The notes: generated from the letters alone by a model not told the origin. A DNA stretch of 25,402 bases from CAZIIK01 sp964539235 (GCA_964539235.1 CAZIIK010000089.1:1-25402), one strand, 5' to 3'; counted from the first letter of the stretch, positions 9,163-18,089 are shown. Program-made: numbers and translations.

Positions 9163-10746
9163 ATGCGCCGTAATTTTTATTTGGGTTTTGCGATACTTCT
9201 GGTACTGCTAGGACTGTTTTTAGCAGTATTGCATTCGTTTATTGTTTTTTTATGCATTTTAATCGTGCTGGCTTTGATTTGGCTGTACGACGTTACGCAG
9301 AAGAAGCACGCGATTTTGCGTAACTTTCCGGTGTTGGGACATATTCGCTTTGTTTTAGAATTTTTACGTCCTGAAATACGGCAATATTTTATTGCGGGCG
9401 ATACTGAAGAAAAACCGTTTGATCGTCTCGTGCGTTCGGTTATTTATCAGCGTTCCAAGAAATTGGAGGATACGGTGCCTTTCGGTACAGAACGCGATAT
9501 TTTGGCAAATGGTTACGAATGGGTGCAGCATTCTTTGGCGCCTAAACACATTTCCGAAATAGAGCCACGTATCACAGTCGGTGGCCCTCAGTGCAAGCAA
9601 CCCTATAGCGCCTCTCGTTTGAATATCTCTGCCATGAGTTTTGGTGCGTTATCGAAGAATGCGGTTTTAGCCTTGAACAAAGGTGCCAAAATTGGTGGTT
9701 TTGCTCATAACACGGGTGAAGGCGGTTTAAGTGAATACCATTTGGCTGGTGGCGGTGATATTACCTGGCAGATTGGTACGGGTTATTTTGGCTGCCGCAA
9801 TGCCGAGGGCAATTTCGATGCTGATCTGTTTGCGGAAAAGGTGGCTCATGAACAGGTCAAAATGATTGAGATTAAATTATCTCAAGGGGCAAAACCTTCG
9901 CATGGCGGTATTCTGCCTGCGGAAAAGTTAACCCAAGAGATTGCTGAAATTCGTCATGTGCCAATGGGTCAAGATGTATTTTCACCACCGGCGCATACCG
10001 CATTTTCCACACCCAAAGGGTTGTTGGAATTTGTCCAACAGCTGCGTGATTTATCCGGTGGTAAACCGGTTGGGTTTAAGCTTTGTGTTGGCCGTAGAGT
10101 CGAATTTCTAGCGATCTGTAAAGCGATGTTGGAAACTAAGATTTTGCCGGATTTTATTACGGTCGATGGTGCAGAAGGAGGCACAGGTGCTGCGCCATTG
10201 GAATATAGTAATCACGTTGGCATGCCTTTAAATGATGGTTTGATCTTCGTGCATAATGCCTTGGTCGGTGTCGGGTTGCGCGATGATATTCGCGTGATTT
10301 GTAGCGGTAAGGTTGCGACCGGCTTTGATATGGTAACCAAAATCGCTTTGGGCGCCGATATGTGTAATGCGGCGCGTGCGATGATGATGTCCTTGGGCTG
10401 TATTCAATCACGCCAGTGTAATGTGAATACGTGTCCGACCGGCGTTGCCACGCAAAATCCGCGTTTGGCAAGAGGCTTGGTGGTTGATCAGAAAAAATAT
10501 CGTGTGGCGAATTTCCACGCTGGTACGATGAAAAGCTTTTTGGAATTAATTGGTGCCATGGGATTTACTAATCCGGGTGATTTACATCCACGGCACGTGA
10601 TGCGACGGATTGCGCAGGACGATGCGCGGACTTACAGTGAAATTTATGAGTATCTCAAGCCGGGTGCATTATTGCAGGACAAGTTGCCGAAAAATTTTGA
10701 GAAGCTGTGGAAGCAGGCAAACGCTGCGTACTTCTCAGCGGCTTAG
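9163..10746 (+). CDS. FMN-binding glutamate synthase-family protein
   Basis: A 527-residue protein. Residues 1 to about 45 form two hydrophobic segments that should anchor it in the membrane. The rest is the FMN-binding/central domain of glutamate synthase large subunits (GltB), with NISAMSFGALSKNAV, the glycine-rich HNTGEGGLSEYH, DGAEGGTGAAP, and the cysteine set C413-x5-C419-x4-C424 (CIQSRQCNVNTC), which binds a 3Fe-4S cluster in GOGAT. It lacks the N-terminal glutamine amidotransferase and the C-terminal GXGXG domain, so it is not a full GOGAT. Stand-alone members are widespread and their substrate is unclear. It starts 18 bases after parB with an AGGA ribosome site and is probably cotranscribed with parAB, an unexplained pairing. 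Confidence 0.88.
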   Translation: MRRNFYLGFAILLVLLGLFLAVLHSFIVFLCILIVLALIWLYDVTQKKHAILRNFPVLGHIRFVLEFLRPEIRQYFIAGDTEEKPFDRLVRSVIYQRSKKLEDTVPFGTERDILANGYEWVQHSLAPKHISEIEPRITVGGPQCKQPYSASRLNISAMSFGALSKNAVLALNKGAKIGGFAHNTGEGGLSEYHLAGGGDITWQIGTGYFGCRNAEGNFDADLFAEKVAHEQVKMIEIKLSQGAKPSHGGILPAEKLTQEIAEIRHVPMGQDVFSPPAHTAFSTPKGLLEFVQQLRDLSGGKPVGFKLCVGRRVEFLAICKAMLETKILPDFITVDGAEGGTGAAPLEYSNHVGMPLNDGLIFVHNALVGVGLRDDIRVICSGKVATGFDMVTKIALGADMCNAARAMMMSLGCIQSRQCNVNTCPTGVATQNPRLARGLVVDQKKYRVANFHAGTMKSFLELIGAMGFTNPGDLHPRHVMRRIAQDDARTYSEIYEYLKPGALLQDKLPKNFEKLWKQANAAYFSAA

Positions 10747-10785
10747 GGTTAGCCGGTTCAGATCGAGTCGTACAAGGGTCGGTCT

Positions 10786-11325
10786 CTAAATAGTTTGTTG
10801 AATCGTACTCATCAGCGTGGCGATGTCCGCAGTTGATGGGGCGGTTTGGCCGTTGTCCCGATAAGCACAGAGCAATTTTTTCTGTTGATGCATTGCGTGT
10901 GTTGATAAGTAGGGATAGTCATTGAGTTCGATACCTTTATGACTGGGCTTGATCAAACCTTGTGCCAGTAGGTTTTGTATCAATAAGCTTTCACTGTTGC
11001 GCGGTTGGTCGGGTAATGGAAAAGCCAGGATCAGCATGCTGGTTAAGCGTGTTGCACCCGATTGACAGGCCAGTCGCCAACCACCTCCACGGTTCATTAC
11101 GGCAATAACTTCATCAGCATGATATACAACCTGTTCAGCGCGCGGTGCTTGCCGAGTCAGGGCAGCGGTATGATAAAGCTGAATCTCAATATTGAGCTGT
11201 TGTGCCAGTTGTTGCGCAATCATTTCACCCACTGTATCGCCGATAATAGACACAGTAGGTTGCTCAGGGTGGTGATCTTGTTGTTGGTCTTGTTCGAACG
11301 GAGTCGATGCTTTGCCGTAAAACAT
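10786..11325 (-). CDS. Hypothetical protein downstream of sdaA
   Basis: A 179-residue soluble protein that I do not recognise. It starts with a polar, Gln/His-rich stretch of about 20 residues (EQDQQQDHHPEQ). This is followed by VSIIGDTVGEMIAQQLAQQL, which looks like the first strand and helix of a small alpha/beta domain, then a region with VIAVMNRGGGWRLACQSGATRL. No signal peptide or membrane segment is visible. It lies 36 bases after the sdaA stop on the same strand and is probably cotranscribed with it. It converges on the glutamate synthase-like gene with a 39-base gap. The ATG at 11325 has only a weak ribosome site. The frame is undamaged, which argues that it is a real gene. Confidence 0.6.
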   Translation of the reverse strand: MFYGKASTPFEQDQQQDHHPEQPTVSIIGDTVGEMIAQQLAQQLNIEIQLYHTAALTRQAPRAEQVVYHADEVIAVMNRGGGWRLACQSGATRLTSMLILAFPLPDQPRNSESLLIQNLLAQGLIKPSHKGIELNDYPYLSTHAMHQQKKLLCAYRDNGQTAPSTADIATLMSTIQQTI

Positions 11326-11361
11326 AGGGTTCTGTGTCAGTTAAGAATTAGTTCCTTACTA

Positions 11362-12735
11362 CTAGCATTCAGGTTGATTCACCGCAAGTCCGCCTTGTGC
11401 AGTTTCTTTGTATTTAACTTTCATATCTTCACCGGTTTCACGCATGGTTTTAATAACTGCATCGAGTGAAACATGGTGCTCACCATCGCCCATTAGGGTC
11501 AGTTTGGCGGTGTTGATAGCCTGTACAGCACCCATGGCATTGCGTTCAATGCAGGGGATCTGCACCAAGCCCTTGATCGGATCGCAGGTTAAGCCTAAGT
11601 TATGTTCCATGCCGATTTCAGCGGCGTTTTCGATTTGTGCAATGCTACCACCTAATGCAGCGCATAAGCCGGCTGCTGCCATTGAACACGCGACACCTAC
11701 TTCACCTTGGCAGCCCATTTCAGCCGCTGAAATTGAAGCGCCTTCTTTATAGAGAATGCCAATGGCCGTTGCAGTGAGCATAAATTCGATAATGCCGGCA
11801 TCAGTGCCTTCACAAAACTCAAGGTAATATTTGATGACGGCAGGGATAATGCCAGCAGCACCGTTGGTGGGTGCTGTCACAATACGGCCACCTGCCGCAT
11901 TTTCTTCATTCACTGCTAAGGCATAGAGATTGATCCAATTCATTTCATCACGTACGCAAGTCGATGACAGCTTTTGGTATAAGTCAGCGGCTCGACGTTT
12001 GACTTTCAGACCACCTGGTAAGATGCCGGTATGTTGGCAGCCGCGATCAATCGAATCTGCCATCGTGTGCCAGATATGCAAGATGCCATTGTCGATTTCT
12101 GCATCAGTGCGCCAAATACGCTCATTGGCGCGAACAACATTGGCAATGCGCAGGTGATGTTGTTGGCAATGTGTGAGTAATTCAGCTGCGGTTGTATAAG
12201 GGTATGGGAAGTGTGATAAGTCACGCGTTGAGTCATTTGGATCAAACGTTTCATCATCGACGACAAAACCACCCCCTACTGAGTAATACGTTTTTTGCAG
12301 CAACTGTTGTGTGCCTTGATATAGCGTAAAACGCATGCCATTCGCATGCTTAGGTAAGGTTTTGTCATAGTGGAACATTAGGTCGTTTGTTGGATCAAAC
12401 TGCACAATCCAATCCGGAGTTGCATGGCCTGACAGGTAGAGATGCTTTTGTTTTGCGATCGATGCCAGTTTGCCTGGAATACTGTCTGGTTCAATGGTTT
12501 CAGGTTGTGCGCCACTCAGGCCCATAATCACTGCCATATCCGTGCCATGACCTTTGCCAGTCAGCGCAAGAGAACCATATAGCTCGGCTGTTACCTGTAA
12601 GTTGTCTTGAGCACTCGTCAGGTCACGGTTCACGACCGTTTGCATAAATTGCTGTGCAGCCCGCATTGGGCCAACAGTGTGTGAGCTGGAAGGACCAACC
12701 CCAATGGAAAAAAGGTCAAACAAACTAATCGGCAT
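11362..12735 (-). CDS. sdaA: L-serine dehydratase (L-serine ammonia-lyase), iron-sulfur type
   Basis: A single-chain 457-residue enzyme that deaminates L-serine to pyruvate and ammonia. The N-terminal beta domain begins with SIGVGPSSSHTVGPM. The catalytic alpha domain has VTAPTNGAAGIIPAV and the cluster-binding cysteines C342-x41-C384-x10-C395 in GCQGEVGVAC, LTCDPIKG and VQIPCIERN. The last residue is Cys457. In the Legionella pneumophila enzyme the C-terminal cysteine occupies the fourth iron site of the 4Fe-4S cluster, a tail-in-mouth arrangement, and the length and terminus here fit that. Serine is a major carbon source for several intracellular gammaproteobacteria. The gene is undamaged, and a small unknown gene follows on the same strand. 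The start is the ATG at 12735, giving the normal N-terminus MPISLFDLFSIG. Confidence 0.95.
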   Translation of the reverse strand: MPISLFDLFSIGVGPSSSHTVGPMRAAQQFMQTVVNRDLTSAQDNLQVTAELYGSLALTGKGHGTDMAVIMGLSGAQPETIEPDSIPGKLASIAKQKHLYLSGHATPDWIVQFDPTNDLMFHYDKTLPKHANGMRFTLYQGTQQLLQKTYYSVGGGFVVDDETFDPNDSTRDLSHFPYPYTTAAELLTHCQQHHLRIANVVRANERIWRTDAEIDNGILHIWHTMADSIDRGCQHTGILPGGLKVKRRAADLYQKLSSTCVRDEMNWINLYALAVNEENAAGGRIVTAPTNGAAGIIPAVIKYYLEFCEGTDAGIIEFMLTATAIGILYKEGASISAAEMGCQGEVGVACSMAAAGLCAALGGSIAQIENAAEIGMEHNLGLTCDPIKGLVQIPCIERNAMGAVQAINTAKLTLMGDGEHHVSLDAVIKTMRETGEDMKVKYKETAQGGLAVNQPEC

Positions 12736-13027
12736 TGTCTCAGACTTTAGTAACGCTTATCTGGGCGCTGATTATAGCGACATGTTGCAGGTACGTCATG
12801 ACTCAATTGTGATTAATTTTAGCATTTTGGGCTGTAAAAAACTGTTGTATAACTTTAGCCACGGATGAAATTTAAGGAAAAATCAGCTCATAGATGGATT
12901 ATTTGAGGGCTCTCATTTTGGTGAGAAGAGGTTATGCAGTAGTCTTTGTGATTAATGCTTGTGATGCAAAGAATTTATATTTTATTCGTAAATTTTTATT
13001 AATTGATGGCAATTTTTTGATTAATAT
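12736..13027. other. Divergent intergenic region, no gene seen
   Basis: About 290 bases between the divergently transcribed sdaA and the broken gene at 13028. The right half is AT-rich and should hold both promoters, but I cannot single out convincing boxes. No RNA gene or strong hairpin is visible. Confidence 0.4.
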
Positions 13028-14014
13028 ATGATCTTACATTATTTCAAGTATGGAAATATGCCATTGTCATGTTCAGCTGTTGTTAGCCATCGTCTGTCCG
13101 TGTCATTTTGCAGTCAGAAAAACTTTGGGACAGCGATTACATATGCAAGCTTCTCATTAGACAGATTGTCATTAAATGGGTATTCGCTGATGGGTGCTGT
13201 TGTACGATTGCGCTCCACAGAAGGTTATGGCGTGCTCGGAGTCAATCTAGTTTATTCAAATTTAACATAAAATAGTAAATCTCAGGTCGAGATTTTAGAG
13301 TCTGATGTCTCTTTTATAAGGTTTCGACATGCTTGGCATGAGCGTTATACAAACGTAAAAGAAATTCTATCGCAATTTGATAAACCCTATAATGACCTTT
13401 TTCCTGATACGTCTAAAAAACTTGATAGTGGAAAAATATTTTATCCTATGCGTAATTTTTTGGATTATATGAAAAATTTATTCAATGATGAAAATATATA
13501 TCCACACAGTGCATTTTATTTGGAAGAATTGCTTCATATTTTCCCGATCAATAATGTTTGGCGATCAGGTTGTCTGATGTGGGTTTATGATGAAGCTTTT
13601 GGGGAAGCAGTCTGTCGGGTGTATCGTCAAAGTTATGCTGGAATAGAATGCTTTACATTATTGAGTGTTACTGGTTGTTCGCGTGAAATTTTCTCAACAA
13701 TTGCTGAGAATTTTAAGTATAAGCATGGGACTATTAAATCAGTTTTGCACTCTCTGTATGACCACATTAAAGATCAGTGTCCAGGTATCCCAGGTGAGCT
13801 GCCTGAATTTCTAAAAAGTTCTCCTTGTGATGGTTATGCTGCTGAAGTTAAGCCAGCTGAATCAGCCGCTAAACGCCGCCGGACAACTGGGGAAGGCGCT
13901 TATGATACAGCTATTGTCGCGCCTCCTCGTGCTGCCCCAGCACCAGCACCGGCCGCAGTTGGCGGTGGAGGCGGTGGCGGTAATTCATCAGCCAAAGCAC
14001 CTCGACCAGCTTGA
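13028..14014 (+). pseudogene. Unknown protein with basic NLS-like patch and Pro/Ala/Gly tail; in-frame TAA
   Basis: One continuous frame of 329 codons broken by a single TAA at 13268-13270 (codon 81). The sequence after the stop stays open for 248 codons, so the two parts belong together. The first part may begin at ATG 13028 or at ATG 13058, which has GGA upstream. I do not recognise a domain. The middle is rich in aromatic and charged residues, with several cysteines. The C-terminal 50 residues are low complexity: SAAKRRRTTGE, a match to the monopartite nuclear-localisation pattern, then APAPAPAAV, then seven glycines, ending in KAPRPA. The AT-rich body contrasts with the GC-rich tail and with neighbouring genes, suggesting acquisition. 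A host-directed effector is possible but unproven. Confidence 0.6.
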
Positions 14015-14022
14015 GATTAACA

Positions 14023-14082
14023 GCGAATCCTACTGTTTTGTGTTTTGATGTCCAAACTATGACGTCGATCAGTAGGATCCGC
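14023..14082. terminator. Inverted repeat after the unknown gene
   Basis: GCGAATCCTACTG (14023-14035) and CAGTAGGATCCGC (14070-14082) are reverse complements at 12 of 13 positions, around a 34-base spacer that contains a smaller TTTG/CAAA stem. It sits between convergent genes (unknown gene + and sensor-domain gene -). It could terminate both or be a dispersed palindromic repeat. No T-tract follows. Confidence 0.45.
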
Positions 14083-14114
14083 ACGCTTTGATGCTTCATG
14101 TATCCGCAAGTGTG

Positions 14115-14668
14115 TTAACCAATCAGCTCCTCAGCGGCTAATACACCAATGGTTTTGTGGTTTTTGCCGGTAATCGGCAATGCCAGCTCCACCACACGTT
14201 CTTGGCTGTTCTTCAGTTGGTGAGAGCGACCGATATACCAATGACTGGGCTGTGCTTTAATGGTGTTTTTAAAGAGTGATAAGTCGCCAAACCAGTAATG
14301 CTGCAGGGGTGTGCTTTGTGCCACACTAAAGCCTTTTTGATCGATGACCCAAATGGCATGGAGCTTGCCGTTACTGTTTTGCACGTGTTTGGCCAGCATT
14401 TTGGCGAGTGAGGATTGTGTAACGGATGTAATTAGGGGGTGTTGCTTTTGCGTTAGTTGTTGTTTCCAGGTGTGATTGAGTTTGCGGGCTTTGTAACGAC
14501 TGATCGGTTTGGCGTTAGCATTAGCTTGTGCAATAGCGGCGGGAATTTTTGGGGGTTTTTCGCCAGTTTTAATAGCACAGGTGTGTTAGGTAATGCTGGC
14601 ATGGATTGCAGACTGCAAGCGGTAGTAATGAGTGCAGTACCGATTAAGCTGTGAACGGAAGATTTCAT
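14115..14668 (-). pseudogene. Secreted PDC/Cache-like sensor-domain protein, frameshifted
   Basis: The N-terminal signal peptide (SLIGTALITTACSLQSMPA) and the start of the mature protein lie in one frame from ATG 14668, with an AGAGG ribosome site. The rest continues in another frame to TGA-free sequence ending AAEELIG at 14115. The switch falls at an A5-C5-A5 tract read on the minus strand (plus-strand 14546-14560). Restoring one A there gives KPPKIPAAIAQANA and a protein of about 184 residues. The C-terminal 90 residues have the look of a periplasmic PDC/Cache ligand-binding domain: HAIWVIDQKGFSVAQS, YWFGDLSLFKNT, WYIGRS, VVELALPITG and IGVLAAEE. Such domains normally sense small ligands, but here no kinase or chemotaxis module is attached. 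The homopolymer site means a sequencing error is a real alternative to a true pseudogene. Confidence 0.65.
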
Positions 14669-14818
14669 ATAAGGACCTCTTTGGTTAAGTAACGAGAAAA
14701 ATGAAGGGTGATTATATTGATCATTTTTTGATCAATCAAGTCCTGTTTTACGGTGAGTGTCTTGCTTTCTATTGAAAATCCCCTAGTTTGGCGGTTTGCC
14801 GTGTGCTCAAGGAATAAC

Positions 14819-15718
14819 ATGCCTACAAAAGCTGATGCCCAAACATCTAGTACCGCTGAGACAGTTGCCCAAGACATGGAATTTCGTCCGGAAGATATGA
14901 ATGCCACCAATTTGTATTTACGTGAGCTTGGTTATTCCGCGCTATTAACGGCAGAAGAAGAGTTTGAAACCGCCACATTGGCTCGGCAGGGTGATCAGGC
15001 CGCGCGGCAGAAAATGATTGAATCCAACTTGCGTTTGGTGGTGAAGATTGCCAAACAGTATTTACATCGCGGTTTGGATTTATTGGATCTGATTGAAGAA
15101 GGTAATTTGGGTTTGATGCACGCGGTGGAAAAGTTTGAACCGGAGCGTGGTTTTCGTTTTTCAACTTATTCGACTTGGTGGATCCGGCAGAATATTGAGC
15201 GTGCCTTATTTAATCAGGTGCGGAAGATTCGTGTGCCGGTGCATGTTTTAAAGGAATTGAATGTCTACTTGCGTGCAGCGCACCAATTGTCGTTGACACT
15301 GGATCACCATCCTACAGCGGAAGAGATAGCTGAATTTTTAGATCGCCCAGTGAAAGATATCAAGCGGATTTTAGCTGCTACAACGCATATGGAATCGATT
15401 GACCAGGTATATGATGACTCGAATCGGCCTATGTTAGAGACGTTGTTGCAAGAGGATATGCAGTCAACGGAAGATCTATTTGAAAATGCTGAGTTTAAGG
15501 GCCAGTTGGGCCAATGGTTATCCCACTTAGACGAGCGTCATAAAACCGTTTTGACGAAACGCTTTGGTTTGCATGGTGAATAACCCGCTACTTTAGAGCA
15601 GGTTAGCCAGGTGATGGGGGTTACGCGAGAACGTGTGCGGCAAATACAGTTTGATGCGATGGCGAAGTTAAAACAGATCATGCGCGAGAATGATTTGGAT
15701 CGAGACGATACGATTTAG
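14819..15718 (+). pseudogene. rpoS: Stationary-phase sigma factor RpoS with in-frame TAA
   Basis: Frame of 299 amino-acid codons from ATG 14819 (AAGGA ribosome site) to TAG 15716, with a TAA at 15581-15583 (codon 255). Regions are colinear with E. coli RpoS: MNATNLYLRELGYSALLTAEEE (1.2), RLVVKIAKQYLHRGLDLLDL and EKFEPERGFRFSTYSTWWIR (2), IRVPVHVLKELNVYLRAA and HHPTAEEIAEFLDRPVKDI (3), then HKTVLTKRFGLHGE. After the stop the same frame gives PATLEQVSQVMGVTRERVRQIQ, the region 4.2 helix-turn-helix that contacts the -35 box. In E. coli the stop position corresponds to the glutamate of GYEAATLED, so GAA to TAA is the simplest change. The truncated product would keep core binding and -10 recognition but lose -35 binding. 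It is the second disabled rpoS-like gene in the window. Confidence 0.9.
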
Positions 15719-15787
15719 GACTTGCCTAGGTTCACATTACGCTCAGTCTTTTCTATGATGCGCCTTTGTTAAACAGGGTGCACTCAA

Positions 15788-16945
15788 ATGGAAAACTTCA
15801 ATTTTTACAACCCAGTACGCGTTTTATTTGGCGAAGGTCAGATCGAAAATCTGTCAACACAGGTACCGTAAGGTGCGCGGGTTTTGTTGTGCTATGGCGG
15901 GGGAAGCATCAAGTCGAATGGTGTGTATCAGCAAGTGATGGATGCTTTGTCAGCACATACGGTTGTTGAATTTTCTGGCATCGAGCCGAATCCAGAATAT
16001 GACACGTTGATGCGCGCCGTTGTGGCAGTCAAAACCCATGATATCGATTTTATATTGGCCGTTGGCGGTGGTTCGGTTATCGATGGTTGTAAATTTATTG
16101 CGGCAGCAGCGGTATTCCCAGGTGAGCCTTGGGATATTTTGGCAAAAGCTGAGCCAGTGGCAGACGCTATGCCGTTGGTTGTGGTATTAACCTTGCCTGC
16201 TACCGGGTCGGAAACCAATTTTTATTCGGTGGTGAGTAGTCGGCAAACCGGTGACAAGTTACACTTTTTTGCAGAAGCTTTATTCCCACGTTTTGCTATT
16301 TTAGATCCCACCGTGACGTATACATTACCTGCGCGTCAGGTAGCGAATGGCGTGGTAGATGCTTTTACGCATACCATTGAGCAGTATTTAACCTATCCAG
16401 TGGGTGGTCATTTGCAGGATCGTTTTGCAGAAGGGATTTTATTGACCTTGATTGAGGATGGTCCTAAGGCATTAACAGCGCCGCAGAACTATACCGTCCG
16501 TGCCAATGTCATGTGGTGCGCAACCATGGCTTTGAATGGCTTGATTGCAGCGGGCGTGCCGCAGGATTGGTCGACGCACATGATTGGTCACCAATTAACG
16601 GCGCAGTATGGGTTAGACCATGCGCAGACCTTGGCGATTGTGTTGCCCAATATGATGTGGCATCAACGCGTACAGAAGCGAGACAAACTGTTGCAATATG
16701 CCGAGCGTGTTTGGGGCCTGGATGTAAGTGGTGATGCATAAACCGTCATTCAGCAAGCGATTGCTCAGACTCGTGCCTTTTTTGAATCTCTGGGAGTGGG
16801 TACCTGTTTATCTGTTTACGATATTGCGGCGTTAGACCATGCGGAAACAGTGGCAGCGCTGGAACGTCATGGTATGACCGCTTTGGGTGAGCGCGCGGAT
16901 ATTACTTTGTCAGATGTGCAAGAGATTCTAGCTGCGTGTAACTAG
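15788..16945 (+). pseudogene. yqhD: YqhD-type iron-dependent alcohol dehydrogenase with two in-frame TAA codons
   Basis: Frame of 385 amino-acid codons, close to the 387 of E. coli YqhD, an NADPH-dependent aldehyde reductase that detoxifies short-chain aldehydes. TAA interrupts it at 15869-15871 (codon 28) and 16739-16741. Reading through gives the full family sequence: ENFNFYNPVRVLFGEG at the N-terminus, the nucleotide-binding CYGGGSIKSNGVY and AVGGGSVIDGCKF, LTLPATGSE, metal-site helices VVDAFTHTIEQY and MIGHQLTAQYGLDHAQTL, and a C-terminus RAFFESLGVG and ALGERADITL. The first stop falls where YqhD has His in IPHDARV. The second falls at the Glu of DDERIDAA. An AGGGTG ribosome site precedes the ATG. 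It lies 69 bases after the rpoS frame. The open central part (15884-16741) lacks the N-terminal strand and the last helices and is unlikely to be active. Confidence 0.88.
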
Positions 16946-17582
16946 AAAGACTTGCATAACCTCATTAGCAGCGAACTTCATCGTTAAAATCTTCTTCAAA
17001 GCTTGTCCTCACGAAAGTGGGGGCCCTCAAATAGTTCATCTATGATAAATGAAAAACTGTAAATACATACCAGAAAATACAACATTCTGATTGTTTTTTG
17101 ATCATTATTAGCGTATGTAGCCGGTGTCTGATAAGTGTCACCTTTTGTCTGTAGCGTCTTATGCCATGGCCTAGCCATTATTATTCAGGCTTTCGTTGCA
17201 TTTCTCTGAATAGTTTCAGTCTATCGTATGGGCTTGTCGGGCCAGCATCAATATATAGTGGAAAAATGTAGATTTTTATGGATTTTTCTCAGGATATGAT
17301 TGTTGTCGGTATATAGATAAGACCGTAGAACACTACAATATATTATATTTTTATAATATTTATATAAATTTTTATTTTATTAAGGTTTTTACTATATTTT
17401 TCCGGTTTCAGGTGTATATGAAATGACCTATGTATACAGGTAAACATGAGGTTTCTACTGGTTTATTAATATATTTAGATATATTTTTATATATTTATTA
17501 AAAAAATCTTAACGTCGTATTATTAGATAAAGCGCCATAGGAGTATATATTTAATGTATAAATGTAAAAAATAGGTGTTGAC
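16946..17582. other. Non-coding region with very AT-rich core
   Basis: No gene is visible in these 637 bases. At 17007-17022 there is a CCTCAC-GAAA-GTGGGG hairpin with a GNRA-type loop, a possible end structure for yqhD transcripts. From about 17330 to 17580 the sequence is almost entirely A and T, with repeated ATATTTTTATA-like stretches, unlike the rest of the window. This could be a promoter zone bound by a silencing protein, an acquired segment, or a curved-DNA regulatory region for the secreted protein that follows. Confidence 0.5.
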
Positions 17583-18059
17583 ATGAGTCGTTTAGGTTGG
17601 TACCGCGCAGGCGGTTTGGTTTCGATAGGGTTTGCGATGATGATGGGGCTGTTGTTCACGCCGCATGTGGGTTGGACTAATGCGCATCAAACACAGCCCA
17701 CTATTCATACGGTAACTTTTTCGATTGTGAATCGCTATAACCAACGTATTTGTTTGCAGGGTAAGGTTGATACTGTACCAGTCTGTGTCGGGCCGTATGA
17801 GCGCCGTTCTGTACAAGAACCCGCCAGTTTTATGGTAAATACCGCGAACTTTTATACGCGAACCGGGTTGGTACGTTTTTGGTTTGGTGACAATAAAGTA
17901 GGTGTCCGTCAAATGCTGGTAAAACGTGACGCGACAGAAGTGGATTTATGCATCAAAGCAGATGGCACAATTCATCATAGTGGTCTTGATAGACGCGCTG
18001 GTGTTGATTTGGCTGATTATATTACGTGGCATGGCTTAGGGGATCTGTTGAATTCTTAG
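17583..18059 (+). CDS. Secreted hypothetical protein
   Basis: A 158-residue protein with a clear N-terminal export signal: a basic start (MSRLGWYR), a hydrophobic core (GLVSIGFAMMMGLLF) and a likely cleavage after WTNA near residue 34. The mature part of about 125 residues has three cysteines (RICLQG, PVCVG, DLCIKA), which could form a disulfide, and looks beta-rich (VTFSIVNRY, GLVRFWFGDN). It ends in DYITWHGLGDLLNS. I do not recognise the family. The AGGTG ribosome site is about eight bases from the ATG. It is monocistronic, preceded by the AT-rich segment and followed by a strong terminator. A periplasmic or secreted role is inferred from the signal only. Confidence 0.7.
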   Translation: MSRLGWYRAGGLVSIGFAMMMGLLFTPHVGWTNAHQTQPTIHTVTFSIVNRYNQRICLQGKVDTVPVCVGPYERRSVQEPASFMVNTANFYTRTGLVRFWFGDNKVGVRQMLVKRDATEVDLCIKADGTIHHSGLDRRAGVDLADYITWHGLGDLLNS

Positions 18060-18089
18060 CGGTTTGTGTGCTAACACATGAGGACAAGT

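Noticed and set aside
11062..11752. Plus-strand open frames opposite sdaA and its neighbour
   Set aside because: They lie antisense to well-supported coding sequence and have no family motifs, so they are shadow frames.
14753..14818. Upstream GTG start for the rpoS frame
   Set aside because: The ATG at 14819 has an AAGGA ribosome site at the right distance, and the extra residues are not sigma-like.
17002..18088. CTTGTCCTCA and its reverse complement flanking the AT-rich segment and the secreted gene, suggesting element ends
   Set aside because: The match is only 10 bases, no target duplication or transposase is present, and the right copy adjoins a terminator. Chance is likely in a window of this size.
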